Part shown: positions 23,205-34,018 of the stretch, piece by piece
Numbering within the stretch: position 1 is the first letter of the stretch
Layout of the letters: each line of letters opens with the position of its first letter
Assembly (NCBI GenBank): GCA_928212115.1
Contig: CAKMRJ010001112.1
Coordinates: 401,250,254 to 401,314,253, forward strand
Length of the DNA stretch: 64,000 bases
Reading direction: 5' to 3'
Origin: Lactuca virosa
Lineage: Eukaryota > Streptophyta > Magnoliopsida > Asterales > Asteraceae
Program-made: the position numbers and the translations under genes
Notes under the pieces: generated by a model
The model's database searches: none
What the model was told of the DNA's origin: nothing
The model's input: only the letters and a program-made list of their open reading frames with translations

Positions 23205-23410
23205 TTGATATTTAGTATGCTGTTATGCTGTAGTGATCTATTAGATCTGTGTTCTGGTATTGAGTACGTTGTTATGCTGTAGTGATCTATTAGATCTGTG
23301 TTCTGGTATTGAGTACGTTGTTATGTTGTAGTGATCTGCTACATCTGAGTTCTGGTATTGAGTATGCTGATATGATGTAGTGATCAGTTAGATTTGTCTC
23401 CTGGTAATGA
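23205..23410 (+). repeat. ~63-bp minisatellite in LTR
   Basis: Three to four copies of a unit built on GTAGTGATCTATTAGATCTG and TTCTGGTATTGAGTA, with growing divergence to the right. Confidence 0.8.
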
Positions 23411-23869
23411 GTATGTTGCTTTGTGGTAATAACCTGTAGAACTGTATGTTATCTGTGTTTGCTGGTTATCATCTATGGAGTGCCCTTAGGGACTGTCGGT
23501 GATTATGTAGGATAGCCTGAGAACTCTTGGTCTAGGCTCTCTTGCATGTTCCTTGTTTGGTTGTGGCTCTAGAGTAGGACCATCTGTTCGGGTGGCTATC
23601 TCACTTCTGGTTACTTATAGTTACGCATTCTATGGGGGTTAGCTGGTAGTGGGACTGTATGTGGTTAGAGATTACTAGGCAGTAGTGAGTTGTATGATTG
23701 TTGTTGCTTGTATTATGTGCCTACTTGATCATGATTGTCTATATGTCGACATATTGTGTTTGGTTGGCTTGAGGCAGTCCTGCTTTGTGCGGTAGGCCAA
23801 GATACCGGGTGCGGACCGCCTGTAAGTCGTAGGCACGGATGCTCGGGAGGAGCGGTAGGGTTGAGGCGG

Positions 23870-24050
23870 TAGGCCAACAAACCCTGGGTATTCCAACCCG
23901 ATGGTTGATTGGACCCGACATATTGGTATTCCATCCCGAGGTTGATTGGGCCAATATGCATATGATACGAGGGTATTCCATCCTGAGGATGACTGGACCC
24001 ATCGTGGACATGCCTGGTATTCCAGCCCGAGGCTGATTGGACCAGGCATG
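23870..24050 (+). repeat. ~45-bp minisatellite in LTR
   Basis: Four copies of GGTATTCCANCCCGAGG followed by TGATTGGACC, at roughly 23886, 23924, 23971 and 24016. Confidence 0.8.
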
Positions 24051-24330
24051 AGTATTTGCGTTTATGCTTTGTTTGTGTGGTGGTACTTTGGGGGAAACTC
24101 ACTAAGCTTTGTGCTTACAGTTTTGTGTATGGTTTCAGTTTTTTCAGATGATCGGAGTGGCAAGGAGAAGGCGTGACCGTACACATCCTTGGTTTTACAG
24201 CAAATTGGATCTTGGGAAACTCTGATTTTCAATTAATGTTTGAGAACACTATTTTTGTAAACATTTTATTAGTAAAATGATCGTTTTTGAAAAGTTTAAA
24301 ATTTGTTGAAATTTTTGGGACGTTACAAGT

Positions 24331-24343
24331 TGGTATTAGAGCC
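24331..24343 (+). other. Primer-binding site
   Basis: TGGTATTAGAGCC, one mismatch from the iMet primer site, three bases after the LTR end. Confidence 0.9.
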
Positions 24344-25112
24344 TTGGTTTGAGTGAATTGGAGGGACACTCGTGTGAATCCAGTCTCAAACTAAGGAAAA
24401 GATTTTTAAAATGATTTTCAAACGGTTTTCAAAATACTAAAGGAGGATGCGATGTGTACGATCATCCGGAGCCAGTAAGTAGACCCCAAAATACCATAAT
24501 ACTATTTGATATTGTGATATGTTAGAACAACATGCTAGAAATAGGCTAGTGATCTTCAGGATTGCATGATAGAATTGACGGATTGTATGATGCCTGATAG
24601 CCTAAGGTTCTTCTTAATATGGAATTGACATCATTACTGTAGTTGCTTAGTGTATGCATCATAGTTGTACATAATTAAGATTCTATAGCCTGAGAATATT
24701 TGGTTTGGCTTTATTTCCTGTTCCTTGTCTGGTTGTGGGCTTAGAGTAGGGCCGAGTATTCGACTGTCTATAGGATCCAGCGTTATGTATGACTAGCATA
24801 CACGAGTGATGCAGGGTTGGTGGAAGTTTCATGGATGGTTGAGTTGTATGGGGTCAATAGGCCAGTTATGAGATAGTTAGCCTTCCTCTAGGAGTGAGGA
24901 TTGAGCGCGCACCATGCATATGTATATTATCAGGGTGTTGTGATGATACTTGAGACAAATATGGGTAGGTGTGGAAGTTAGTATGGGCCCGTACTACTGA
25001 AAGCACAGGACCCATACGAGTAGTAAGGAAGTCACAACCCCTAGGGTTTAGTTGGGAGTTGGTTCCCTGTTATTTATGCGTATTATATGATATCTTCCTG
25101 GTGTATTTCAGT
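24344..25112 (+). promoter_or_regulatory. Leader of the gag-only element
   Basis: No coding frame. At 24671-24790 it holds a copy of the TTCCTTGTNTGGTTGTGG module that also occurs twice in this element's LTR and twice in E2. Confidence 0.6.
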
Positions 25113-26245
25113 ATGGTGGTTACGAGGCGTTTTGTGACTGGATCTGGATCGGGATCAGGAGAGGGCAGTCAGAGTGCCCCGACAGCACCCGAGAGTATCG
25201 GCTAGGATAGGCCAGCATTAACAGAGGATCGTGTCAGGGAGATCATCCGCGAGGAGGTGGTCGAGATTGTTCGGGGTCAGATTCCGGAGATGTCCGGGTC
25301 TATTAAGGCTGCTATGATGGAGTATTTTGATGACATATATGCAACCCTTGTTGAGATGGCTGTCGCGGCAGCTACATCAGCTGTAACAACGACAGAGAGA
25401 GGAGCCAGTCGGGCTTTTCAGTACTGGGACTTCGATATCACGAAGCCCCCGACTTTTGATGGGACTCAGGATCCGATCATAGCCACGAGGTGGCTGTCTG
25501 ACGTGGAGGGATGTTTATTCACATGCTCATGTCCTGCTGACTAGAAGGTCAGATGTGCCCTGAACTTGCTGAGGTCTGGGGCAAAGGACTGGTGGAGGTT
25601 GATGGCTGGGTCGTATACGGACGATCAGAGAGTTGCCGTTACTTGGGAGCAGTTCAGGGAGATGTTCCGCGCTCGCTACATTCCACGGGTCGAGCGCGAG
25701 CGGCTGTCGTAGGAGTTTTTGGATCTGAGACAGGGTACAGAGTCGGTGACGGAAATCACCCGCATGTTCACTGAGAGGGCGATGTTTTTCCTGGAGTTTG
25801 CGTCCGAGAAGGCTCAGATGACTCGTTATCTGCGCATGATCAAGTCTGACATCAGACAGTTTGTTGCTACTCAACGGTGTGATACCTTACTAGAGTTACA
25901 GGATGTCACGAGGAGGCAAGAGATATAGATAGAGACCCAGGTGAGGGAACAGTATCAGGCCCCAGATCAGTCCAAGCTGCAGCAAAGCGGTTCAAGTCCG
26001 CCGGCCAGAGTTCCGGACCAGTTGGAGAGAGGCGCAGAGTTGTTACATGTCGTCGGTGTGGCGAGGAGGGTCATTTTGGAAGAGATTGCAGGCGGAGTGT
26101 GCGAGCTTGTTTTCATTACGGTTAGGAAGGCCACATCAGGGCTTATTGCCCGCTTCTTAGTGAGGTGCTAGATCCTACACCCTTAGCTTGGCAGTTACCT
26201 GATGGACGTCAGGGGACCGTCAGGGTGCCGAGGGCCGATATTTGA
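25113..26245 (+). pseudogene. Gypsy gag with two zinc knuckles, five in-frame TAGs
   Basis: Reads from MVVTRRFVTGSGSGSG through the gag capsid region (FQYWDFDITKPPTFDGTQDP, GAKDWWRLMAGSYTDD, WEQFREMFRARYIP, EFLDLRQGTESVTEI). Zinc knuckles follow: CRRCGEEGHFGRDC, then CFHYGxEGHIRAYC, whose second cysteine is replaced by tyrosine. The frame is interrupted by TAG at 25203, 25542, 25710, 25926 and 26123, and by one single-base deletion near 25978. It ends at TGA 26243-26245. Gag would package element RNA; this copy is dead. There is no protease active site after it. Confidence 0.88.
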
Positions 26246-27072
26246 TTTGGCAGTTCTTCTAGTTAGCGGTTGTGGTAGTATTGGTAATTATATGTAGTTA
26301 TGTTTGTGTTTCAAGGTTCAGTTGTAATTTTGGATGATCAGTTAAATGAAATTATCTTATCTAGCTTGGTTTCAATTGATCTCTGGTTAGGTGTGGATAA
26401 TATTCCTTGTCCATGATTATATGTGTATCGGAAGTTGTGAATGTCGTGTGGCTTCAGATTCGCCTATGCATGTGAATACTAGTGGTTGGGGTCAAGTAAT
26501 AAAGTTTGAGTTAGTCTGAGTATCGAAGGAATACAAAGCTCTCGGATTCTAGCATATTTCAAGTGGGGGAGAGTGGAACCTCGCAACAGGAAGACCTAAT
26601 ACCAAGATTCGGTTCTCTTTCGGATTTATCTAAGTCCCAGATTTCGGCGCATCTGCTAACCTTCGGGTTTCGCGAAAAGATGACCGTCAGCTGTTGGATT
26701 TTTCCCTTCGATTCATATTTTTCTTCATTATGATGGCATCTTTAAAGTGTACTTGTGCTTATACCTTAGGGTGTTAGGAGCTCAGGTTGAGGATTTGCTT
26801 GTCTGCTATCGTCTAATCGGAGGTGAGCCCCAATGCCGTTAGTGCGTAGCTCAGATAGACTGTCGAAGCGGAGTATGAGTGTGGTTCAGTTCAACATGGG
26901 ATCAATTAGTTTTATTGCGGTGATGCCTTTTTGGGCGGGATTAGAGCATCGACATTTGGTCGAGGATCTCAGAGACCGATTGATTCTGTGGATATTCGTT
27001 CATCTTGGTTGTTATGGGGAAATGCATCTCGAAGTAGAAGTGAGAGATGATTTCGAAGACGAAATCTAATTT
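26246..27072 (+). other. Non-coding region replacing pol
   Basis: No protease, RT, RNase H or integrase motif in any frame. A polypurine-like tract (CAAGTGGGGGAGAGTGGAAC) lies at about 26568-26587, a near match of the real tract 500 bp downstream, which suggests a rearranged 3' end. Confidence 0.6.
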
Positions 27073-27084
27073 AAGTGGGGGAGA
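27073..27084 (+). other. Polypurine tract
   Basis: AAGTGGGGGAGA, two bases before the 3' LTR start TGTAACATTACG. Primer for plus-strand synthesis. Confidence 0.9.
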
Positions 27085-27086
27085 AT

Positions 27087-28734
27087 TGTAACATTACGTT
27101 TTAAAATTTAATAAATAAATAATAATTATAATAATAATAAAATAAATAAATAATCCATAAAACCTCGAGATATAATTTATATTTTATTTTTAGCCTTAAA
27201 TTCGTAATAATTTATCAGCGTTAGCCTCAGGAGTTAAAAGTTATATTTTTCTGGATGTTGAGGGTTAAATGGTAACATATGGACTTGTATTGAATAGTTT
27301 CTTCGGAATCAGGGGCTAAAGAGTAAAATATGGATTTAATTCGAAAAGAAAGGGGATAAAGGGACTAAAAGGGTTAAAAATGCAATAAGTTTGATATGTG
27401 GAGGCGGGACTAAGACCCGTCACCTCCCATCCTTTGTCTCATTTAAAAACGCATCTTAACAAACCCTAACCCTAAATAACCTTTACCTGCCACCCTTACA
27501 ACTCCCATCTCCAGCCGCCGTCGTTCCCTTTCGCCGGACCACCACCGCTGCTGTTTGTTGCCGGCAAAGACGAGGGCTTCCGGGGGAAGTTGTCTAGACC
27601 GAAGAGGGAGGCTGTGAACGACCGGGAGTGAGAGTGTTGAATCGGTTCTTGGTAAGACGACCACGACTCATCCTCCTCCACTTCTTTTCTGTTAAGCTTC
27701 CATCTACCCGACGAATACCGCTGATGCCACCGCTCGTGCGAACCTCCAGTTGCTCCGGTCGTCGTACCACCCCCGAAGAGGGATGTTGTAGATGCGTTTG
27801 TGCGTGTGTTCTGTGTTGCTGCCGGTGATAGGCGAGTCGTTGGCCAGAAAATCAAGTACAAAGACCACCATGACAGCCAACCACGATGGCCACCGCCGAT
27901 CTGTCGCCACTTCCGCTTTCTGCCACCATCAGCCACCATATGTGGGTGGTTGTGTGCGTTTATTAGTGTGTATGTGTATGTTTTGTTGTTGTTCATGTAT
28001 TGGTGTGTGTTTGCTTGATCTGGAACCAAAAGAGAACCCACCACCACCACCATGAGGTGGTGGCTGCCACCCCCTGCCGCCGCCAGCCACCATTTTTGGT
28101 GGTTGTCTTGGGCCTTTACTTATTATTTTGGTAATAGTGTGTGTGTGCATGTGTTTTAATACATTGTATGTGCTTTGGATTGTTGGATCTATTACTCAAA
28201 CCTTCGCCGTGTGTGGGTGGCTGCCGCCTCCTGCCACCATTGACCGCCACCGACCACCATTGCCGAGGTGGCAGTGGGTGGTGCCCAATTTATTAATTAC
28301 ATATTTATTTATTTAATTAGAAAATCAATTAACTTTAGGGGGTTTTCAAACCCTAGTTTGGGTTTAGAAAACCCTAAATTTGGAGTTGGTCGGGACTGCG
28401 ATAAAACTATTAATAATTAAACCTAAAATAATATTTAACAATTCTCCACAATTAACTGGATGCGATAATAGAATTAATTGATTAAGTCCTTAATGGGTTG
28501 AGTGAGGAACACTAACCCTAGTTATCATTTTATGTGAAAACCCTAGAATTGAGGAGCTTTATTTTGGGCATTAATCGGGCGTGTATTTGGGCTGTTGACT
28601 GGACTATTATTTCAACCGAAAACGACTAAATCAAACCTTAATCAATCATACCCTTATGTGATTAAGTCCTTAATGGGTTAAGTGTTCTTACTCAACCCTA
28701 ATCGTCATTTCATGTGAAACCCAAATCGTCATTT
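27087..28734 (+). repeat. 3' LTR of the gag-only element, truncated
   Basis: Matches 21365 onwards up to about CGTCATTT, where Athila sequence begins. It carries about 175 bp (near 27975-28150) that the 5' LTR lacks. Confidence 0.88.
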
Positions 28735-28736
28735 GT

Positions 28737-30111
28737 TGTGTGTTAAACAAACTAGTTTTATTCATACTTTTTAATGATGAATTTGACACACAAAGGCAGT
28801 GGACCTGTCAATTGGTGGTATAATTTAGCAAGCAGGATATCGAACTCAGGGAATGGAAATTAATCTAACTACTAAAATTACCTAAAACAAATAGTAAATG
28901 AAAGGGTTTTCTCTAGTTTTGCAAGACTAGAAACTTAACTAAATTTTAACTAACACGTAACTAACAGCTAGAAGCAAGTAAAAATCAACTAAATTCAATA
29001 ATCAAATGGGTTTCTGTCTAGGTTCGATTCATTTACTCCTATGGTTAATTTTATGGCAATGCAATGAATTAATTGTTATTGGTTACCGACTAAAGTGATT
29101 AGATTCACATCCGCTATTACCAATCCTTAGGGAACAAATTAATTTAAACAGTGATCAGGTGATTAAACTAATGAATTTCCTAGTTCAATTATTCGGATTA
29201 AATAAGACTTGTAATTAGCTAATTAAATTAACCTCTTGTTGATGGTTTATCAAGCAAGCTCACACGTTAATTTACCCATTCTCTAGTTAATCCTAGTTTC
29301 ATATTCATTATTCCTAGGCACATAACAATGTGTTCACATAAATCACATGAGATAAGCAGTTAAGAGATGTTCATGCAACTTAATTACTTAGCTATTAACA
29401 GAAAATAGTTATGGTTAATGCATAAGGGTCTTTAAGCTTAATTTAACTAAAATTTACCAAATAACAATCAATCCAACATAAATTAATCCATAGGAGCAAA
29501 CTTATCTACCCTAAACAGAAACTAACGAAATTAGTTCATAATTTCAGCAGATAAAAACCTAAAAACGAATTCAATCAATCCAAACATGGTTCTATTCAAA
29601 GATAAAGTGGAAAGGTAAACTTATGTTGCCTTAATCTTTTTCGAATTTAGGATCAGGGTTCTTCTCACGTTCCTCAGGTCTCCAGTAGTCTCCTTAGTCG
29701 CCAAGTAATCTTCCAAAAATCCAGAGAGAGTTTTGGACTCAGAATTCACCTCTATTTATAATTTTCAGAAAACAGAGGCTACTCGTCGAGTAGCGAACCG
29801 ACTCGTCGAGTCCCCTCTAAGAATTCGTGTACGGTAAGGACTTTGGGTATTGCTTCGCGAACCTTCGTGGGTACTCGTCGAGTAGACGTCCCTGCTCGTC
29901 GAGTAGGGTCATAATTTGACTCTTTTTCTTCTTTCTTCAATCCCCGAGCTTCCGAATGCATCTCTTGCTTCCTTTTACTTCCTAAGCATATCTTTTAAAC
30001 TGATAATATAATTTAAACACTATTAAGTACCTTTTGTCCATAATATGCAAATAATTAGCTAATAAATAATAAAAATCTTTACGAAATATATAGTTAAATA
30101 TGCACATATCA
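28737..30111 (-). repeat. Athila 3' LTR
   Basis: On the minus strand begins TGATATGTGCATATTT and ends ...GTTTAACACA, about 1.37 kb; the exact outer edge (28734-28741) is uncertain because of TGTG repeats. Contains ACTCGTCGAGT at 29781, 29801 and 29872. Confidence 0.7.
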
Positions 30112-31782
30112 AAATACCCCACACTTGACTTTTGCTTGCCCCCAAGCAAAACTGAATTTTAGCACACTAATATCATATAAGACAATCCCAATTGAACCCA
30201 ACCATTTTGCCAAGACCGCAACGCATGCATTTGTGTCTTAAATTTTTTCCTAAAGACCCCCCTCAATTCTAAATACTAACAATCGTCATAAACACTCGCC
30301 CACTTCTTTTGAACAATGCTCATTTTATGCATCCCTCCGAATCCATCCGCAGAAAACCTCCAAGCCTCAAGGTATTTTTGGTCGAGCAACCCAAGCATAC
30401 ATAATCTAGACAATTACAATTTTTTCGGTACCACTATGGAACTCTTTTGGAATTCTTCACTTTGTAGATATTTGATCTTGATTTCTTTGAATTCGCCACT
30501 TTTTTTTATTTTTGGTATCTTCAACTTTTTGAATTTCTTCAGAACTTTGATCTTTTGATCTTCACTTTGATTGCTCCAAAATTCTTACAACTTTTTCTTG
30601 TAATTCTCTTTTTTTTTCACATGTAACTCACTTTTTTTCACTCAAATCCTACATGCTTAAGCAGGGGCGCTCAACTTCAACCTTTATTGATTAGAGATAA
30701 AAAATTTCCTGGATACATTTCTGGTACACGATGCTAAACATATTGCATTCCTCAAACTTAGCGAGATTGTGTTTTTGTCTCATGATTTCACTAGAATAAA
30801 GGGGGCCACAAATGCACTAGAACGTATATAGGCTCAACTAAACATTTGGGTCTTCATGCAATCATCAAACATAACACTTATATGGAATCCTAATTGTTTT
30901 TACCAAGATTTCCTAAATTAATCCTAGCAATTCTTTAATGCAAAATTTTCAAAATTATACATAAATTAGGATTCTAATGTAACTAATATAATCAACCCCC
31001 TACCCCACACTTAATTTATGCAATGTCCCCATTGCATATTATGCATGAAAAAGAAATCAACAAAGTAAAGAGGGAATTGGAACAAACTCCCCAGGGATAG
31101 TAGTGGCGAGGTCGATCTTCTTCATTTAAAGCTCCATCTTCAGTTGACTTTAGTCATGGGAACAACTCATCCATGCCTTGGGTGTCAAATCTTGTGTGGC
31201 ACAGCTCCAACTATCCAGGAAATAGTCTCGAAAAATTTTCAGGAATTAATCTTTAAAGAATACGAGCAAAGCCCGTATCGTATGTAGTCAAAATCAGAGT
31301 TTTGGTAGTGGAATATTGAGTGACTCGCCGAGTCAATTCGACTGCTCGACGAGCAGAAGGGTTTTTAGCAGAAAAGTCATAGTATTGCAAGGGGACTCGC
31401 CGAGCCCAACTTATGAACTCGGCGAGTACAACGCTGAGTGATGAATATAAATCTTCTGCTTTGACTCCATTTCTGCTGGGTTGGGCAACAGTAACTTAGT
31501 ATCCCTCCTTTATTTTTCTTCAATAAATGACACTCTTTAACCCTCTTTACTAACGGGCTCGACCTTAAACGCAAAACTTTTACATCCTCATCTAGAGTCG
31601 ACTCTCATTTTAGCCTTGACACTTGAGACTCTTGCATACATCCTAGCTTTAATATGAAAAATAAGAACAACACAAGTAATAGATAGTAATAATTCAAATC
31701 CTAATTAACCCTAGGACTAGAAGTTCAAAACACAAAACAAATAAAAGTAGTTTTTCAAAACAACCAAATAAACCACAAATAA
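30112..31782 (-). other. Athila 3' region without genes
   Basis: Starts with a CCCCACACTTG block (polypurine tract on the minus strand) next to the LTR. Otherwise pyrimidine-rich sequence and two ACTCGCCGAGT-type palindrome pairs at 31323-31365 and 31395-31427. No credible coding frame. Confidence 0.6.
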
Positions 31783-32888
31783 TCAATATTCTCCTTCTTC
31801 CTCGTCTCCTCCAGCTCCACTCCCACTAGCTTGGTTTCTTCTTTGAGTTTCACGCTCTTCCCAATTCGCAACATAGGGATATCCGGGCCCGGGTCTAGGT
31901 GCAGTGTTCATTTGTTCAAATAAATAAACAAATGATTCGTTGTGGTAGTTCATGCTTCGTCCAAGATCGTCCTGATACCTTCTCATTTCCATGTTGTACC
32001 AGTCCATTGGTAGCTCCTCTTCCACCGGAATGACCGGTGGGTCTTCACGGACATGTTCCCTTTTTGGCCTTACCCTCCTTCCCGGTTCTTCCGACATCAA
32101 TACCTCATAAGCATTCGGGATCCCAATGTGTCCCCCACCATAATCATCGATGATCCTTTCCCTCCTAAATAAAGTGGTGCTAAAAGGAGGGGAAGGAATC
32201 ATCGTCAACATTCTCGCCTCCCCTTGGTCTAAGATCCCATATGACCTAGCCAACTTCGTGACAAATATTCCACCATTGATTTTTGAAGTGACCCGCTCCT
32301 TGACCGCCCCCTCTGCCAAATATTTTGCCATGCAATATGGCAAATTGCAGAAAACATCAGGAGTGATAATACTCTACATATAGAAAATATCAAGGGTAGG
32401 CACCTTATCGTCATCCTTTCGCATATTAATAGTGCTTGCGATAAGACGATGAATAAGACGATCAATCGGGGAACGGATACTCCCCTCTTGAGCAGACGAT
32501 GGAATGTAAACCCGGTTGGCAATGGTATTCCACCAAGTGGATGCAACCACTTCTTTGGGCAAGTCTTTGTGGCACTGCTCTAGGAATGCTTCAAAGTTTT
32601 CGGACATGATTATATTTTGATCATAAATTCCCAATCTCCACGCGAGCTCAGCGATGCTGCATTGGCGCAGCTCCCCCCAAGACAGAAAGTAATGATTCAT
32701 GTATTGTCATAATCACTCCCACCTCGAAAGGAGATGGTGGCAAAAAACTCCCAACATAGTTCTCGATAAACCAGTTCTTGAATCTTGAACAACCGACTCC
32801 AACCATCACAAATTATTGTCATCCCGTCATTTTGGAATGACTTGACCAAATAAGGGGTCAACTCTTCCTCCAGTCTGGATTGTCCCAT
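31783..32888 (-). pseudogene. Athila-type ORF downstream of pol
   Basis: About 365 codons in two frames. First part (32697-32888): FQNDGMTIICDGWSRLF and YRELCWEFFATISF. Second part (31783-32700): CSIAELAWRLGIYD, IDRLIHRLIASTINMR, then PYCMAKYLAEGAVK and GGIFVTKLARSYGIL, with an acidic tail GGDEEEGEY. The layout resembles the plant-specific ATHILA ORF1/plant transposon protein family, recalled from memory. By position it is the env-like ORF, but I see no signal peptide or membrane segment. Breaks: a frameshift near 32700 and a TAG at 32374-32376. Its function in the family is unknown. Confidence 0.7.
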
Positions 32889-33590
32889 CCAAGACCAGTC
32901 GATTGCGTTGGGGACATATATTTCCTTTCAGCGGAGTTTTCCAGCTTGTTCTTCGTGCGAGCAAGTGAGGATTTGGAGGTTATTCGTGGAAAAGTTAGCC
33001 ATGGGAGGTCCCCATGGTCACCTCCCCTTGAACTTTGTCCCCGTCTAAACATGTTTCCTGCAAAACAAAACCAAGAAAACCACATGCAAAACATAGAAAC
33101 ATTAAAAACATCAAAATTCTGGGCATCTTCAGCGTGGACTCGTCGAGTCCACGAACCTGCTCGACGAGCAGAACGAACTGCACGAGTCCAATCCTGTTCG
33201 GGTAAAATCGTCCGTCCAAATGTAAAATTTAATACAGGGGTTTGTCTCGGAATGTTCAGTAAGCATAATGATGCAAGAAATTTCGACCAAAACATCCTAA
33301 TTCGTCCTAAAATTAAAACCCTATAATTGGAGTAAACCCCAAAACCGGATTTTTCCTAGATTACAACCATAAAATTGCCCAAGATGTGAACTTTAACAAG
33401 TCTAAGTGAGAAAACATTACCTTTTTGGTTGGAGAAACAGAATCTAACAAGAATTGAAGATATTGGCTTGAGGGGAGAAGCTGCACGACGAGCGGCTGGT
33501 GGCTGCAAATGATCTTGTGTTTACCAATTAGAGTTAAAACCCCTTATTTACAGAATGTGAAAAATAATTTTTTTTTTCAGGTAAATACGT
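32889..33590 (-). other. Athila spacer upstream of the ORF
   Basis: Overlapping open frames on both strands have no recognisable content. A GGACTCGTCGAGTCC palindrome sits at 33136-33150. This joins 61688 onwards once the inserted element is removed. Confidence 0.5.
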
Positions 33591-33595
33591 GTACT
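33591..33595. repeat. Target-site duplication GTACT (left)
   Basis: Matches GTACT at 61683-61687 just outside the other LTR. The target was within an Athila ACTCGCCGAGT palindrome. Confidence 0.88.
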
Positions 33596-33721
33596 TGTCA
33601 CAACTAGCATTTTGACTAGGAAATTCCGTCCTCATGTAAGCAATAACTATTATGAGACGTGTGCTAACACATTAAAAGTGTACAATATGAGTTCCTAATG
33701 AGCCATGTAGTGTTAGAATGC

Positions 33722-34018
33722 AAATCTCTCCAAGTATGTGAAATCTCTCCAAGTATATCGAATCTCTCCCAAATCTCTCCAAGTATGTGAAATCTCTCCC
33801 AAATCTCTCCAAGTATGTGAAATCTCTCCTAGTATATCGAATCGCTCCCAAATCTCTCCAAGTAAGTGAAATATCTCCCAAATCTCTCCAAGCATGTGAA
33901 ATCTCTCCAAGTATATCGAATCTCTTCCAAATCTCTCCAAGTATGTGAAATCTCTCCCAAATCTCTCCAGGTATCTGAAATCTCTCCCAAATCTCTCCAC
34001 GTGTCTCAAATCTCTCTA
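33722..34018 (+). repeat. AATCTCTCCAAGTATGTG minisatellite
   Basis: Alternating units AATCTCTCCAAGTATGTGA and AATCTCTCCC with AAGTATATCG variants. The same array sits at 58243-58536 in the 3' LTR. It generates long but meaningless antisense open frames. Confidence 0.9.

Larger units (their letters stand above)
21365..24327 (+). repeat. 5' LTR of the gag-only gypsy element
   Basis: 2963 bp from TGTAACATTCC to GGGACGTTACA. Contains telomere-like AAACCCTAACCCTAAA near 21743, a GC-rich CCGCC region, a duplicated ~150-bp module (23047-23195 and 23478-23630) and two minisatellites. The long antisense frame at 21779-22360 is not a gene: it follows the GC-rich composition and reads nothing recognisable. 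Confidence 0.88.
21365..28734 (+). mobile_element. Gag-only Ty3/gypsy element (Tekay-like), 3' truncated
   Basis: Plus-strand element: 5' LTR 21365-24327, primer site 24331-24343, gag pseudogene, no pol, polypurine tract 27073-27084, and the first 1.65 kb of the 3' LTR before an Athila element interrupts. Two CCHC knuckles and the LTR/polypurine style suggest the Tekay/Del chromovirus group, though without pol the lineage is inference. It is a non-autonomous element of LTR-gag-LTR form. Confidence 0.8.

Noticed and set aside
23713..24102. 129-codon minus-strand frame with NTRHVHDG-like repeats
   Set aside because: Antisense translation of the 45-bp LTR minisatellite.
32880..33326. Overlapping frames of 145 and 148 codons on opposite strands
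   Set aside because: Mirror frames in the same DNA, no motifs, and the region is Athila spacer.
33713..34009. Open frames of 69-131 codons reading HTWRDLGEI repeats (also 58181-58516)
   Set aside because: They are translations of a minisatellite whose unit is free of stops; no start context, and the array length varies.
33722..34018. Spaced repeat array that could suggest CRISPR
   Set aside because: Eukaryotic LTR minisatellite with variable units, no constant spacers and no cas genes.
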